A stretch of DNA of 64,000 bases from Planctomycetota bacterium (GCA_016872645.1 VGZH01000008.1:24060-88059); one strand, 5' to 3'. Shown: positions 8,236 to 17,394, counted from the stretch's first letter. Notes: generated by a model from the letters alone, not told the origin. Translations and numbers: made by a program.

Positions 8236-11058
8236 ATGAAGATGGTCAGACAACTTTGCATTTCATTTTTCGTCCTCACCTTGCTGAGCAGCCAATCGGC
8301 TCGCGCGGCGGACGAGCAGCGAGACTTTGAAAACAAGGTGCGGCCAATTCTCGTTGCGAGATGTCAGTCCTGTCACGGCGCAAAGAAGCAAGAATCGAAC
8401 TTGAGGCTCGACACGAAAGCCGGCTTCGAGAAAGGTGGTGATAACGGAGCGGTGATTGACTCGAAGCAGCTTGATCAAAGCGAGCTGTTGTTAGCGATCC
8501 GTCGTGAAGGTGGCCGCAAGATGCCTCCCGACAAACCACTGGCGGCTGAAGAACTCGATGTGCTCACCGAATGGATTCGTCACGGCGCATTCTGGCCGGA
8601 TGATTCCGCCACACCGGCAGCCGATGCGGCCGCTAAACATTGGGCGTTTCAACCAATTGTCTTGCCCCCTGTGCCTTGGCTGCCGAACGAAGAATGGTCG
8701 ATGACGCCGATCGATCGGTTCGTGCGAGCCAAGCTGCGCGGGGCCGGTTTGACACCGTCTCGCTCCGCCGACAAACGAACGTTACTGAGACGAGTGTCGT
8801 TCGATTTGATTGGCTTGCCGCCCACGTCGGAAGAGCTGGAAGAATTCCTCGCAGATGATTCCCCCAATGCGTTCGAGAAAGTCGTGGATCGGTGGCTTTC
8901 CTCGCCGCACTACGGCGAGCGTTGGGGAAGGCATTGGCTGGATGTGGCCCGGTACTCAGACACGAAGGGCTACGTCTTCTTTGAAGAGAAGAAATTTCCG
9001 TGGGCTTGGACCTACCGCGATTACGTCATCCGCTCGTTCAACGACGACTTGTCGTTTGAAAGATTTGTAATTGAGCAGCTTGCGGCGGATCAGCTTGAGC
9101 TTGGCGACGACAAGCGACCGCTCACGGCGATGGGGTTCCTGACGCTCGGCGGGCGGTTCATGAACAACTTGCACGACGTGCTTGATGACCGCATCGACGT
9201 CGTCACGCGCGGGCTGCTGGGGCTGACGGCAACGTGTGCTCGGTGTCACGACCACAAGTTCGATCCGATTCCACAGGCGGATTACTATTCGTTGTACGGC
9301 GTCTTCCGCAGTTCAATCGAGCCGACGTTGCCTCCCGAATTCCTGCGGCCTCCTGCCACTGAAGAGTACGCGAAATTCTCGACCGAGATGAACGCTCGGT
9401 TGAAGAAGCTCACCGATTTCGTGACCGGCAAACATGCGGCGCTCGTGTCGTCTTCGCGGACCCGCGCGGCGGAGTACCTGCTAGCGGCACAAGCTCAAAT
9501 GACGAAGCCGCCGACCGACGACTTCATGTTGCTGGCCGATACGAACGACGTGAACCCCACAATGACGCTCCGCTGGCAGGTCATGCTGGAAGCCGCTCGC
9601 AAGAAGCCGCATCCCGTCTGGCAGCCGTGGACCAAATTCGCCGCGCTTGCAGGCGATCAATTTGCTTTGAGGTCGAAGGAAGTCTCCGACCGACTCAAGT
9701 CCGGCCATGAGCCGATGACCGATAGCCGAAAGCCTTCATCTTTTTTCTGTAATCCGCTCGTCATCGCCGCGATCTGCGAACCGCCGCCGATCACGCTCAA
9801 CGAAGTCGCGACCCGCTACGGCGAACTGCTCAAACGGATCGAGACGAAATGGCAAGAAGCTCTGAAGCAACAACCGCCGCTCATCGCGTTGCCCGATCCG
9901 CAGGAAGAAGAAATCCGCCGAGTCCTCTACGGCCCGGATGCCCCGCCTGACGTGCCGCTGGCGATGGGTTGGGGATTCTTGTCGCTGTTCCCCGATCGGC
10001 CAACGCAAGGCGAATATCAAAAGCTCATCAAGGAAGTCGAGCAGTGGAGCATGACCACCGCGGGAGCACCGGCTCGCGCGATGGTCTTGGTCGATGACGC
10101 GACGCCGTTCGATCCACAGGTGTTTCTGCGAGGAAATCCGAACCGGTTGGGAGCGTTCGTGCCACGACAGTCGCTCGCCATCGCAACTGCAGATCGCAAA
10201 CCATTTGCGACCGGCAGCGGGCGATTAGAATTGGCGAGATCGATCGTCGATCCGCGCAATCCGCTGACCGCACGCGTCTTCGTCAATCGCGTTTGGATAC
10301 ACCACTTCGGCACCGGACTTGTGAAGACTCCCAGCGACTTCGGTTTACGGAGCGATCCGCCGTCGCATCCCGAATTGCTCGACTGGCTGGCCGCCAACTT
10401 TGTTAAGTCGGGCTGGTCGATGAAGTGGCTGCATCGACAGATTCTGCTGTCGGCGACGTATCAACAAAGTGCGGAGAGCGGAATGCGAAGTGCGGAGCAC
10501 AATACATCCGCATTCCGCACTCCGAAAGCCGTACTCACCAATGATCCCGACAACAAATGGTTGTCGCACGCGAATCGCCGCCGTCTGGAATGGGAGTCGC
10601 TGCGTGATTCGTTGCTGTTTGTCTCCGGCGACTTCGATCGCCGAGTCGGCGGCGAATCGGTCGAACTGCTCAACGGCTTCGTCTCGCGACGATCGCTCTA
10701 TGGTTCACTCGATCGGCTCGATGTTCCAAATCTGTTGACGACGTTCGACTTTCCGACTCCCGCCTCGACGAATCCGCAACGAGACTCGACCACCGTTGCT
10801 CCGCAAGCACTGTTCTTGATGAACGGCGATCTGACGTTCGAGGTCGCCTCGCGATTGCTTCGCCGGCCTGAGATCGCGTCCACCAACGATCTGCCCATCC
10901 GCGTGCGGAAACTCTTTCAGATTTGCTTCCAGCGACTGCCCACCGACGCCGAACAGCAGGCCGCTCGCCAGTTCCTGAGCGACGCGCCAACGCCGGAGCG
11001 CTGGACCGCGTTCGCACAATCGTTGCTGTTGGCAAACGAGTTCGCATTCGTCGATTGA
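8236..11058 (+). CDS. PSCyt1/DUF1549/DUF1553 planctomycete cytochrome protein
   Basis: 940 residues with a signal peptide (LCISFFVLTLLSSQSARA). The N-terminal planctomycete cytochrome C domain has a CQSCHG haem-binding motif near residue 44. The DUF1549 region (about 150-360) contains GERWGRHWLDVARYSDTKGY and a second CARCHDHKFDP motif near 335. DUF1553 occupies about 655-920 (TARVFVNRVWIHHFGTGLV). Such proteins are expanded in planctomycetes and are thought to act in secreted redox or polysaccharide breakdown, though the function is unproven. Residues about 745-772 are an insertion derived from a palindromic DNA repeat. A DUF1501 partner, usual for this family, is absent here. Confidence 0.92.
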   Translation: MKMVRQLCISFFVLTLLSSQSARAADEQRDFENKVRPILVARCQSCHGAKKQESNLRLDTKAGFEKGGDNGAVIDSKQLDQSELLLAIRREGGRKMPPDKPLAAEELDVLTEWIRHGAFWPDDSATPAADAAAKHWAFQPIVLPPVPWLPNEEWSMTPIDRFVRAKLRGAGLTPSRSADKRTLLRRVSFDLIGLPPTSEELEEFLADDSPNAFEKVVDRWLSSPHYGERWGRHWLDVARYSDTKGYVFFEEKKFPWAWTYRDYVIRSFNDDLSFERFVIEQLAADQLELGDDKRPLTAMGFLTLGGRFMNNLHDVLDDRIDVVTRGLLGLTATCARCHDHKFDPIPQADYYSLYGVFRSSIEPTLPPEFLRPPATEEYAKFSTEMNARLKKLTDFVTGKHAALVSSSRTRAAEYLLAAQAQMTKPPTDDFMLLADTNDVNPTMTLRWQVMLEAARKKPHPVWQPWTKFAALAGDQFALRSKEVSDRLKSGHEPMTDSRKPSSFFCNPLVIAAICEPPPITLNEVATRYGELLKRIETKWQEALKQQPPLIALPDPQEEEIRRVLYGPDAPPDVPLAMGWGFLSLFPDRPTQGEYQKLIKEVEQWSMTTAGAPARAMVLVDDATPFDPQVFLRGNPNRLGAFVPRQSLAIATADRKPFATGSGRLELARSIVDPRNPLTARVFVNRVWIHHFGTGLVKTPSDFGLRSDPPSHPELLDWLAANFVKSGWSMKWLHRQILLSATYQQSAESGMRSAEHNTSAFRTPKAVLTNDPDNKWLSHANRRRLEWESLRDSLLFVSGDFDRRVGGESVELLNGFVSRRSLYGSLDRLDVPNLLTTFDFPTPASTNPQRDSTTVAPQALFLMNGDLTFEVASRLLRRPEIASTNDLPIRVRKLFQICFQRLPTDAEQQAARQFLSDAPTPERWTAFAQSLLLANEFAFVD
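10469..10525. repeat. Palindromic repeat element inside the DUF1549/DUF1553 gene
   Basis: Inverted arms CGGAATGCG (10479-10487) and CGCATTCCG (10509-10517) are embedded with two direct copies of AGTGCGGAG (10469-10477 and 10489-10497) and a reverse-complement copy at 10518-10525. The reading frame stays open and the element encodes about 20 Ser/Arg/Ala-rich residues in DUF1553, between YQQ and DPDNKW, which I recall as nearly adjacent in relatives. Confidence 0.75.
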
Positions 11059-11071
11059 GCCAACGTCGCCG

Positions 11072-11800
11072 TCACGCGGAAATGAAGTCATGCCAGTCGA
11101 AGCCGTCGGGCAGTTGCGGCAGTCCAGTAAATTCCAAGTGCAAGATACGGCGGTGTTGATTCGTCCCTTCCCGTGACGAAATGCTGCGATGAGCCAACAT
11201 TGGTCGCATCGCCAGGACGTCGCCCCGCGAACCAAGAATGGTTCTTGCTGTTTCGAAACTCGCGACCGGCTCTTTGCCGAGCCGATGCGAACCGGGCACG
11301 ACCAGCAACGGGCCGTTCTCATCGGTCATGTCGTCGAGGTGGATGCGCAGCGTCAGCATCGCTTCGAGCACCTCGCGGCTGGCTTCGACGTGCGGCACTC
11401 CGGCTTTCAGCGTCGGCTTGCTGAAGACGGTGCTCTCGCCGACGTGCGGCTTCACGGCGATGGTCAAATCCTTGTGCCATGGCAACGCCCACGTCCGCTC
11501 CGGCGGTTTGTCGAAGAACAACACTCGGACCAAGCCGAAGTCAGGGCCGAGCACTCCGTTGAGCAATTCGAGCAGCGGCGAGCGTCGCCAAATCGTCTTC
11601 GCCGGCTCGAACAACCGCAGCAGATTACGTCCGGCATAGACAGTCCCGGCTTTGTCGCGGATCGGCCCCTGAACTTCGGTAACGCGAGTCATGACGGCAT
11701 CGAGACCAACAACCAACTCATCGGTTTCAGAGGCGGAGAAAACACCCGGCAGAATGGCGAAGCCCGATTTGAGAATCTCGCGTTGCCAGTCAGCGGTCAT
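11072..11800 (-). CDS. Phytanoyl-CoA dioxygenase (PhyH) family protein
   Basis: 242 residues, with no signal peptide. The fold is that of Fe(II)/2-oxoglutarate oxygenases of the PhyH family. GFAILPGVFSASE is at the N-terminus, the metal-binding His and Asp lie in PWHKD (about 121-125), and the distal His lies in MLAHRSI near 205, with an arginine (HRRIL) placed to bind 2-oxoglutarate. The substrate is unknown; family members hydroxylate lipids, amino acids or small metabolites. It starts 7 bp after the stop codon of the phosphoglycerate mutase gene and is probably co-transcribed with it. Confidence 0.87.
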   Translation of the reverse strand: MTADWQREILKSGFAILPGVFSASETDELVVGLDAVMTRVTEVQGPIRDKAGTVYAGRNLLRLFEPAKTIWRRSPLLELLNGVLGPDFGLVRVLFFDKPPERTWALPWHKDLTIAVKPHVGESTVFSKPTLKAGVPHVEASREVLEAMLTLRIHLDDMTDENGPLLVVPGSHRLGKEPVASFETARTILGSRGDVLAMRPMLAHRSISSREGTNQHRRILHLEFTGLPQLPDGFDWHDFISA

Positions 11801-11806
11801 AAGTCG

Positions 11807-13021
11807 TCACGCTCCGAACTTGTCGAGCCGACCCGCGTGAGCGAGCGCGAAGCCCATCAGGTACTTCGCGGGGAATTGGCCGAGACCGCCTTTCAGACAT
11901 TCGCGTTCGCCGAACCTGTCGCACAAGTCGGGGCGGCAGCGCTCCTCGGCGGCGAGCAGCACAGGGACCGGGTGCCAACTGTGCGATTTCATTTTGCTCG
12001 GCGTGCTGTGGTCGCCGGTGACGATCAGGACATCGGGCTTCAGCGCGGTGATGCGCGGGATCGCGGCGTCGAGTTCTTCGATGCGGCGGACTTTCTCCGG
12101 GAAGTTGCCGTCCTCGCCGGTGGAGTCGGTGTACTTGAAGTGGACGAAGAAGAAATCGAAATCGTTCCACGCCTGTTCGAGCCGCGACATTTGATCGGAG
12201 AGCGTCTGCCCGGCGTCGAGCACGTTCATGCTGACCAGCCGCGCGAGGCCGCGGTACATCGGGTAGACGGCGATCGCTCCGGGCTTCAGGCCGTACATCT
12301 CTTCAAAGGTCGGGATCGGCGGCTTCTTGTCGATGCCTCGCAATGTGAGCAGGTTCGCTTTCGGTTCGTGCTTCAAAATCTCGCGAGCTTGCCGAATAAA
12401 TTCTTTGAGCAACTCAGCGGTTCGTTGCGAACCGGCGCTGCGAGCGGTCGGATCAAGCGGCGCGACGCCGGTCTTCTGCGGATCAGTATCCTCGACATCC
12501 CCGCCAAGTCCCTCGGCACGCAGGACGATGACGAGTCGATACTCCTTGACGTGCCGCACGAAGACTTCGATGCCGGGAATCTTGATCGCGGCTGCCAGCT
12601 TCGCGACGACTCGTTCCCCTTCAGGCGTCGCGATGCGACCGGCTCGGCGATCGGTGATCAGGCCGTTGCCGTCGATCGTGCAGAAGTTGCCTCGGATCGC
12701 CACGTCGTTAGGGCCAAGCTCAAAGTCGATGCCCAGCGCTTCCAGCACGCCGCGACCGATCTGATATTCGAGCGGATCGTAACCGAAGAGCCCCAGATGC
12801 CCCGGCCCGCTCCCCGGCGTGATGCCCGGTAGAACGGGAGTGCTCAAGCCGAGCGTGCCGCGCTTTGCGAGGGCATCGAGATTCGGCGTTTTCGCGGTTT
12901 CGAGTTCCGTCAGTCCATCCGGCGTCAACGGCAGTCCGCCGAGTCCGTCGGCGACGAGCAGCACAATCTTTGAGCCGTTGTTCGTGTTGAGTTTCCGAGT
13001 CAAGTCTTGCAGGTCAGGCAT
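11807..13021 (-). CDS. apgM: 2,3-bisphosphoglycerate-independent phosphoglycerate mutase, archaeal type
   Basis: 404 residues. This cofactor-independent mutase interconverts 3- and 2-phosphoglycerate in glycolysis/gluconeogenesis. It belongs to the alkaline phosphatase superfamily: the N-terminal LLVADGLGG supplies metal ligands, the TPGSGPGHLGLFGYDP segment contains the nucleophilic serine, and IGRGVLEALGI follows. C-terminal VTGDHSTPS and SHSWHPVP supply further metal-binding residues. Length matches ApgM (about 400) rather than the 510-residue GpmI type. It precedes the PhyH-like gene, and upstream a divergent glycosyltransferase begins only 17 bp away. Confidence 0.93.
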   Translation of the reverse strand: MPDLQDLTRKLNTNNGSKIVLLVADGLGGLPLTPDGLTELETAKTPNLDALAKRGTLGLSTPVLPGITPGSGPGHLGLFGYDPLEYQIGRGVLEALGIDFELGPNDVAIRGNFCTIDGNGLITDRRAGRIATPEGERVVAKLAAAIKIPGIEVFVRHVKEYRLVIVLRAEGLGGDVEDTDPQKTGVAPLDPTARSAGSQRTAELLKEFIRQAREILKHEPKANLLTLRGIDKKPPIPTFEEMYGLKPGAIAVYPMYRGLARLVSMNVLDAGQTLSDQMSRLEQAWNDFDFFFVHFKYTDSTGEDGNFPEKVRRIEELDAAIPRITALKPDVLIVTGDHSTPSKMKSHSWHPVPVLLAAEERCRPDLCDRFGERECLKGGLGQFPAKYLMGFALAHAGRLDKFGA

Positions 13022-13038
13022 GATGTCTTCGCGAGTGA

Positions 13039-14262
13039 ATGAGTTTCAGGACACGGGTCGTTAAGTTGCGCGGATTGTTGAGAAGCCTCAGAGGGGTTGC
13101 AACCTTGCAGACGATCGAAGTGCTGGGCTGGGTTCTGTTCGCGATTTGGGCGGTGGTGTCGGGAATCCCGACCGTGTGGCTGCTTGGTCGGTCACTCAAT
13201 CGGCAATCGGATCGGCTGGCTGATCCGGCATCGTGGCCGCGCGTGTCGGTCATCGTGCCGGCTCGTGACGAAGGTCCGAAGATTGAAGCCGGGTTGAAGT
13301 CACTGCTGGCATCGGACTACCCGAACATCGAGATCGTCGCGATCGACGACCGCTCGCGCGACGACACCGGCGCGATCATGGATCGGCTGGCGAACGAGAG
13401 CGACGGGAAGCTGCGAGTCATCCACATCACCGATCTGCCGGAGGGTTGGCTCGGCAAGAATCATGCGTTGCAGGTTGGCGCTCAACAGTCCGACGGCGAA
13501 TGGGTGCTGTTTACGGATGGTGATGTGGTTCACGCTCCGCAGACATTACGGCAGACGATTCGGTTCGTGGTGGCTCGCGGCACGGATCATCTGGCGATGT
13601 TCCCGGATTTTGAGTCGGGAGGAGTGTTCGAGACGGCGTTCGTGATCGGCTTTGGTGTCATGTTCGCGGCGGGGACTCAGCCGTATCTGATCCCGACGAA
13701 ATTCACGCGAGCGTACTGCGGAGTTGGAGCGTACAACCTCGTGCGACGCTCGGCGCTCGACCGGGCGGGTGGTTTCGAGCCAATCAAGCTGGACATCATG
13801 GACGACGTGAAGCTCGGCAAACTGCTGAAGCGGACGGGGGCTCGCTGCGAAATCCTGCGTGCCGAAGGCGGACTGCGCATCCGCTGGCAAGCCGGAGCCT
13901 GGGCCTGCATCACGGGCTTGGAGAAAAATGCGTTCGCTTCGGCGAATTATGCGGTCATGCAATTGCTCTGGATTTGCGGAGTGACCACGCTGGTGTTCTG
14001 CGGGCCAGCCATCGGAGCAGTCTTGGTTGGGGAGTCTCGCACCGGCTTCGTCGCGGCGACGATCCTGTCGCATGTTCTTTACGGGCTGACGGCCTGGCTG
14101 CACGGGTACTCGTTCTGGCTGTTTCCGATGCTGATGCCGGCGGGTTTGGCGTTTGTATTTGCGTTTCTGAGGTCCGGTTGGGTCACGATGCGGCAGGGTG
14201 GAGTCCGTTGGCGCGATACCTTTTACTCGTTGGAAGTCCTGCGAGGCGGTCTGTTTCGTTAA
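13039..14262 (+). CDS. Glycosyltransferase family 2, membrane-bound
   Basis: 407 residues from the ATG at 13039. A TTG at 13105 with AGAGGGG just upstream is a serious alternative, giving a protein that starts at the first membrane helix. The GT-A domain shows VSVIVPARDEG, IDDRSRDDT, the DxD-like FTDGDV and DIMDDVKLGKLLKRTG. An N-terminal helix and about three C-terminal helices anchor it. The layout resembles HpnB/CrtQ-like transferases acting on membrane lipids or carotenoids, but no hopanoid or carotenoid genes adjoin. The acceptor is unknown. Confidence 0.87.
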   Translation: MSFRTRVVKLRGLLRSLRGVATLQTIEVLGWVLFAIWAVVSGIPTVWLLGRSLNRQSDRLADPASWPRVSVIVPARDEGPKIEAGLKSLLASDYPNIEIVAIDDRSRDDTGAIMDRLANESDGKLRVIHITDLPEGWLGKNHALQVGAQQSDGEWVLFTDGDVVHAPQTLRQTIRFVVARGTDHLAMFPDFESGGVFETAFVIGFGVMFAAGTQPYLIPTKFTRAYCGVGAYNLVRRSALDRAGGFEPIKLDIMDDVKLGKLLKRTGARCEILRAEGGLRIRWQAGAWACITGLEKNAFASANYAVMQLLWICGVTTLVFCGPAIGAVLVGESRTGFVAATILSHVLYGLTAWLHGYSFWLFPMLMPAGLAFVFAFLRSGWVTMRQGGVRWRDTFYSLEVLRGGLFR

Positions 14263-14543
14263 GGCCTTCATGTCGTGACGATTGTGCTGACTCGACTCGG
14301 AGGGTCGCATCGGTCGCAGGGAGACTCCGCGAGAGAGGGGCTTTCTGAACGGTCGGTTCGGTTGCAATCGAGGGGTCGGCCACGTCTAATCCGGCCGCTT
14401 TCCAGGCTGGAAAGCTTCGGGCGACTGGCGGATTGATCAAACCGACGCCAGTTGATTCCACCGAAAATCGGCGGAACAAGGAGCTGGGAAGTTCGGCCGA
14501 GTGGGTTATGGTTTGATCGTTCTCACACGAAAGGAATCAGCCA

Positions 14544-14831
14544 ATGAAACTTGGCTGGAATTTCATGAAGTTCACAGCGTTAGTGAGTGTTTTGGGACTC
14601 TCGATTTGGACGATCGGCTGCGGCGAACCCGCGTCGCCGGTCAAGCCGATCTCCCCCGCGAAGGCAACCAGCGGCGAAGCCGGTTCAACCAAGGGTGGCG
14701 GAACCGACGTTCCGGCCGCTCCTGAGGGAGACGCCGGAGCCGTGAAACCGGCCGATGCAGGCGACAAGAAAGAAGAGCCGAAGGCTGAAGAAGCCAAAAA
14801 GGAAGAGGCTCCCGCCGAGAAAAAAGAGTAG
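14544..14831 (+). CDS. Small lipoprotein with charged tail
   Basis: 95 residues from the ATG at 14544, with AAAGGA upstream. The signal sequence ends in a lipobox (IWTIGC, Cys at about 25), so lipid anchoring is expected. The mature part is low-complexity: Pro/Ala/Gly/Thr first, then Lys/Glu/Ala repeats to the C-terminus (KAEEAKKEEAPAEKKE). No domain is recognised. The charged tail may extend through the periplasm or bind the cell surface (inference). It is a single-gene unit followed by a terminator. Confidence 0.8.
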   Translation: MKLGWNFMKFTALVSVLGLSIWTIGCGEPASPVKPISPAKATSGEAGSTKGGGTDVPAAPEGDAGAVKPADAGDKKEEPKAEEAKKEEAPAEKKE

Positions 14832-14867
14832 CCTGAACGGCCATCCGGCCACACGCAGACGCTCACG

Positions 14868-14897
14868 ACGCCGCGGTTTAATCCGCGGCGTTTTCGT
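14868..14897. terminator. Bidirectional hairpin terminator
   Basis: A perfect 9-bp stem, ACGCCGCGG at 14868-14876 with CCGCGGCGT at 14883-14891, is followed by TTTCGTT. It lies between the plus-strand lipoprotein gene and the minus-strand small gene ending at 14901, and could serve both. Confidence 0.7.
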
Positions 14898-14900
14898 TAA

Positions 14901-15146
14901 TTAGCCGCTCATTTTCTCGTCGTACAGACGCTCGATGTCGGCAATCGTCACGGTGATCGTCCGGGTGAATCCGGTGTGAGCCCGGTCGTATTGTACGTTG
15001 CTCGCCTTTTCCGGGTGGCGATGCACGGCATCGGCCAGCCAGTGTTTGTCAGCGTCGGCCAGCTTGCCGATCGCGGCGTCCCAAATGGTTTTGGTTTCAA
15101 TGACCAGCGAATCGACTCGCGGATCGAATTTGTTGAAGTCGGCCAT
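14901..15146 (-). CDS. Small cytoplasmic protein, unknown function
   Basis: 81 residues, with no signal peptide or membrane helix. It is rich in Asp, Lys, His and Ala (TKTIWDAAIGKLADADKHWL), predicting mainly alpha-helix with a short beta segment (TITVTIADIERLY) near the end. I do not recognise the family. Its position downstream of the SDR gene with 90 bp between, plus a TATACT hexamer at 15191-15196 on the minus strand, suggests its own promoter. Confidence 0.65.
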   Translation of the reverse strand: MADFNKFDPRVDSLVIETKTIWDAAIGKLADADKHWLADAVHRHPEKASNVQYDRAHTGFTRTITVTIADIERLYDEKMSG

Positions 15147-15236
15147 GGTGGTCTTCGCGGTGCGGAAAACGAGGGTTTAAGACGGGCCGCAGTATAGTCG
15201 CGGGACGTGAGGTTGGTAGCCAATGGAATCGACGTC

Positions 15237-16019
15237 TCACCAAAGCGTGTAGCCGCCGTCGATGACGATAGCCGCTCCGGTGACATAGCGGGCCGCGTCG
15301 CTGGCAAGGTAAACCGCCAGCGGGCCGAGATCCTCTGGTTTTCCAAAGTCCCCCGCGGGGATTTGCTGCTTGAAGGTGTCGATGATCGCTGGATTCTGAG
15401 CGGCCCAGCGAACGTTCGGTTCGGTCATGAATCCGCCAGGGCAAATCGAATTGACTGTGATCCGATGCGGAGCCCAATCAGTGGCAAGTGCTCGCGTAAA
15501 CTGAATGACCGCCGCCTTCGAGGTCTCGTAGCTGCGGCCGCCGATCCCACGATTGGCTATCATCCCGGAGATCGACGCAATGTTGATGACTCGGCCACCA
15601 GTCCCGCGTTTGACCATTGCTCCGCCGATCAGCTTCGTGCAGAGAAACGTGCTCGTCAGGTTGATATCCAGAATCTGCTGCCACTGTTCGAGTGTCTGAT
15701 CCTCGACCGGCACGTTCATCCGCCGTCCGCCGACGTTGTTGATCAGAATGTCAAACGTCCCGAACTGATCAAGCGCTCGCTGACAGACTTGCTCGCACTC
15801 ACTGGGGACGCCGACATCGCCGGCCAGAATGTCCGCCTTCCGACCGAGCTGTCGAATGTCGGCAGCGGTTTTTTCCAAGCTCTCACGATCGCGACCGACC
15901 AGCACGACCTCAGCACCCACATCGGCAATCGCCAAAGCCATCTCACGCCCAAGTCCACGGCTTCCACCGGTGATGAACAGCCGCTGGCCGTCTAAGCGAA
16001 ATCGATCAAGCACGCTCAT
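15237..16019 (-). CDS. Short-chain dehydrogenase/reductase
   Basis: 260 residues, the normal length for a classical SDR. TGGSRGLG (residues 17-24) binds NAD(P), NNVGG marks strand 4, the catalytic Ser is in NIASISG and the Tyr/Lys pair in YETSK. ICPGGFMTEP and YVTGAAIVIDGG complete the fold. It resembles gluconate/3-oxoacyl reductase-type SDRs, but the substrate cannot be assigned. Its ATG overlaps the stop codon of rsmD (16016-16019), so the two are translationally coupled despite unrelated roles. Confidence 0.9.
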   Translation of the reverse strand: MSVLDRFRLDGQRLFITGGSRGLGREMALAIADVGAEVVLVGRDRESLEKTAADIRQLGRKADILAGDVGVPSECEQVCQRALDQFGTFDILINNVGGRRMNVPVEDQTLEQWQQILDINLTSTFLCTKLIGGAMVKRGTGGRVINIASISGMIANRGIGGRSYETSKAAVIQFTRALATDWAPHRITVNSICPGGFMTEPNVRWAAQNPAIIDTFKQQIPAGDFGKPEDLGPLAVYLASDAARYVTGAAIVIDGGYTLW

Positions 16020-16693
16020 ACAAAGTGCTCCGGTGGTGAAAGGGAATTCGAGTCGATGGATTCAGCGACGGGTGTCGGTTGTTCTTCGAGAGTTGCCGGC
16101 TCAGGTGGCTTCGCCTTCTGATAGATGAAGATTTCCATGTGTGAGAAAGGCCAGTGATGCGCAAGTTCCCAAACATCGGGCATGACGAATTTCGCCTGCG
16201 CCGGTGTCCGAAAGACCAATCGTGTATCGGGAGAGCTGACGTCGTCGCGGGCAAGCTGCTTCAGAACTCGAAACAACTCTGAGGTGGGAGACAGATCTTT
16301 CACCATCGCGAACGGCGGATCAAAAAAGATCCAATCGAACGGGACAAACTGGGCCGATCCCCCTTTGGGGCGAAACGAGCAACGAAAAATGTCCGTCTGC
16401 CAGCACAAGCACGCGGTCTGAGCCTCCTCACCCAACGAGGCGACATTGTGTTTCAGTAATTCGAACGCTTTGCGGTCTTTTTCGAGGAACACAACGCTCG
16501 CCGCCCCGCGGCTGAGGGCCTCAAGACCAATCGTTCCCGTACCGGAGAAGATATCCGCGACACGCTGTCCCTCGATCCAGTCACCGAGCCTCGTAAACAG
16601 CGATTCCTTCACAAAGTCGCTGATCGGCCGCGTCGTCAGTCCGGGATTCGCCAACAGTTTTCGCCGACGAAATCGTCCTGCAATGATCCGCAT
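16016..16693 (-). CDS. rsmD: 16S rRNA (guanine966-N2)-methyltransferase
   Basis: 225 residues. RsmD methylates G966 of 16S rRNA in the 30S subunit using S-adenosylmethionine. Signatures are the N-terminal MRIIAGRFRRRKL, RPISDFVKESLF, the SAM-binding VADIFSGTGTIGLEALSRGA, FLEKDRKAF, and the catalytic FDWIFFDPPF (the NPPY equivalent). The C-terminal tail, about 30 residues of Pro/Glu/Ser, goes beyond the usual 190-200 residues. It follows the FHA gene by 18 bp and overlaps the SDR start, so the run 17952-15237 may be one transcript. Confidence 0.93.
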   Translation of the reverse strand: MRIIAGRFRRRKLLANPGLTTRPISDFVKESLFTRLGDWIEGQRVADIFSGTGTIGLEALSRGAASVVFLEKDRKAFELLKHNVASLGEEAQTACLCWQTDIFRCSFRPKGGSAQFVPFDWIFFDPPFAMVKDLSPTSELFRVLKQLARDDVSSPDTRLVFRTPAQAKFVMPDVWELAHHWPFSHMEIFIYQKAKPPEPATLEEQPTPVAESIDSNSLSPPEHFV

Positions 16694-16711
16694 GTGCCGA
16701 TGCCTTCCGCC

Positions 16712-17302
16712 TTAATTGCCTGTTTTCAGAGCGGGAATCTGTTTCGGCAGCTTGCCAGCTTGAACCAATTCAAAGTGCCGCCGGATGATGTCTGCCCCCT
16801 CGTCACCGACCGTTTTGAATTTCTTCTGTCGGGGCAGTGGCACGGGAGGTTCTTCTGGGATTGGTGTCGGCGGGGCGGAGCGCGCTGGTGCGGGATCACG
16901 CCGGACAATGGTCGTGTCTCCCGTTTCGCTTTCGCCCTCTTCATCCGCCAGCCAGTCCAAAATGCTGTCGTCGCAGGCAGATTTGTTGGAGGGCGTAGTT
17001 ACCCCCGTTTTCTTTCCGGCAAGTTGAAACGTAATTGGGCCGACTCTCAAAATATCCCCTGGTTGCAGTTCCGCTTTGCCATTGATTGCAACGTCATTGA
17101 TCAAGGTGCCGTTACGGCTGCCGAGATCATGAACCACCACGTGATCTCCCTCGCACACCAAACGACAATGTTGACGGCTGATTTGGTTGGTCGCCAGCCG
17201 GATCTGGCAAGACTCATCCCTGCCAACGACGACCTCTCCTTCGGGAAGCGTCATCCGCTTTCCTTGATGTTTTCCAGAGAGAATAATGAGGATCGCAGGC
17301 AT
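16712..17302 (-). CDS. FHA-domain protein
   Basis: 196 residues. An FHA domain fills about residues 5-90, with the canonical GRDES, ISRQHC and GSRNGT phosphothreonine-binding motifs. A linker follows with Thr/Asp (GDTTIV) and Pro-rich stretches, then a basic helical C-terminus. FHA domains dock phosphothreonine, usually from Ser/Thr kinases; ETGDTTIV could itself be a phosphorylation site (inference). It sits 92 bp downstream of the receiver-domain gene and just upstream of rsmD. Confidence 0.9.
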   Translation of the reverse strand: MPAILIILSGKHQGKRMTLPEGEVVVGRDESCQIRLATNQISRQHCRLVCEGDHVVVHDLGSRNGTLINDVAINGKAELQPGDILRVGPITFQLAGKKTGVTTPSNKSACDDSILDWLADEEGESETGDTTIVRRDPAPARSAPPTPIPEEPPVPLPRQKKFKTVGDEGADIIRRHFELVQAGKLPKQIPALKTGN

Positions 17303-17394
17303 CGAAAACGGCGCTCATTCCGTTGCTCGTATCCACGAACTTCGGACGGAAAGAATCAGGAACTGCGACGCTGCCCCCTCCGTCGCCCATGGAC

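Noticed and set aside
11189..12832. A 547-codon open frame on the plus strand opposite the phytanoyl-CoA-dioxygenase-like and phosphoglycerate mutase genes
   Set aside because: It runs antisense through two genes with complete catalytic motifs, has no signal, domain or ribosome site, and is Arg/Glu/His-rich as expected for a GC-rich shadow frame.
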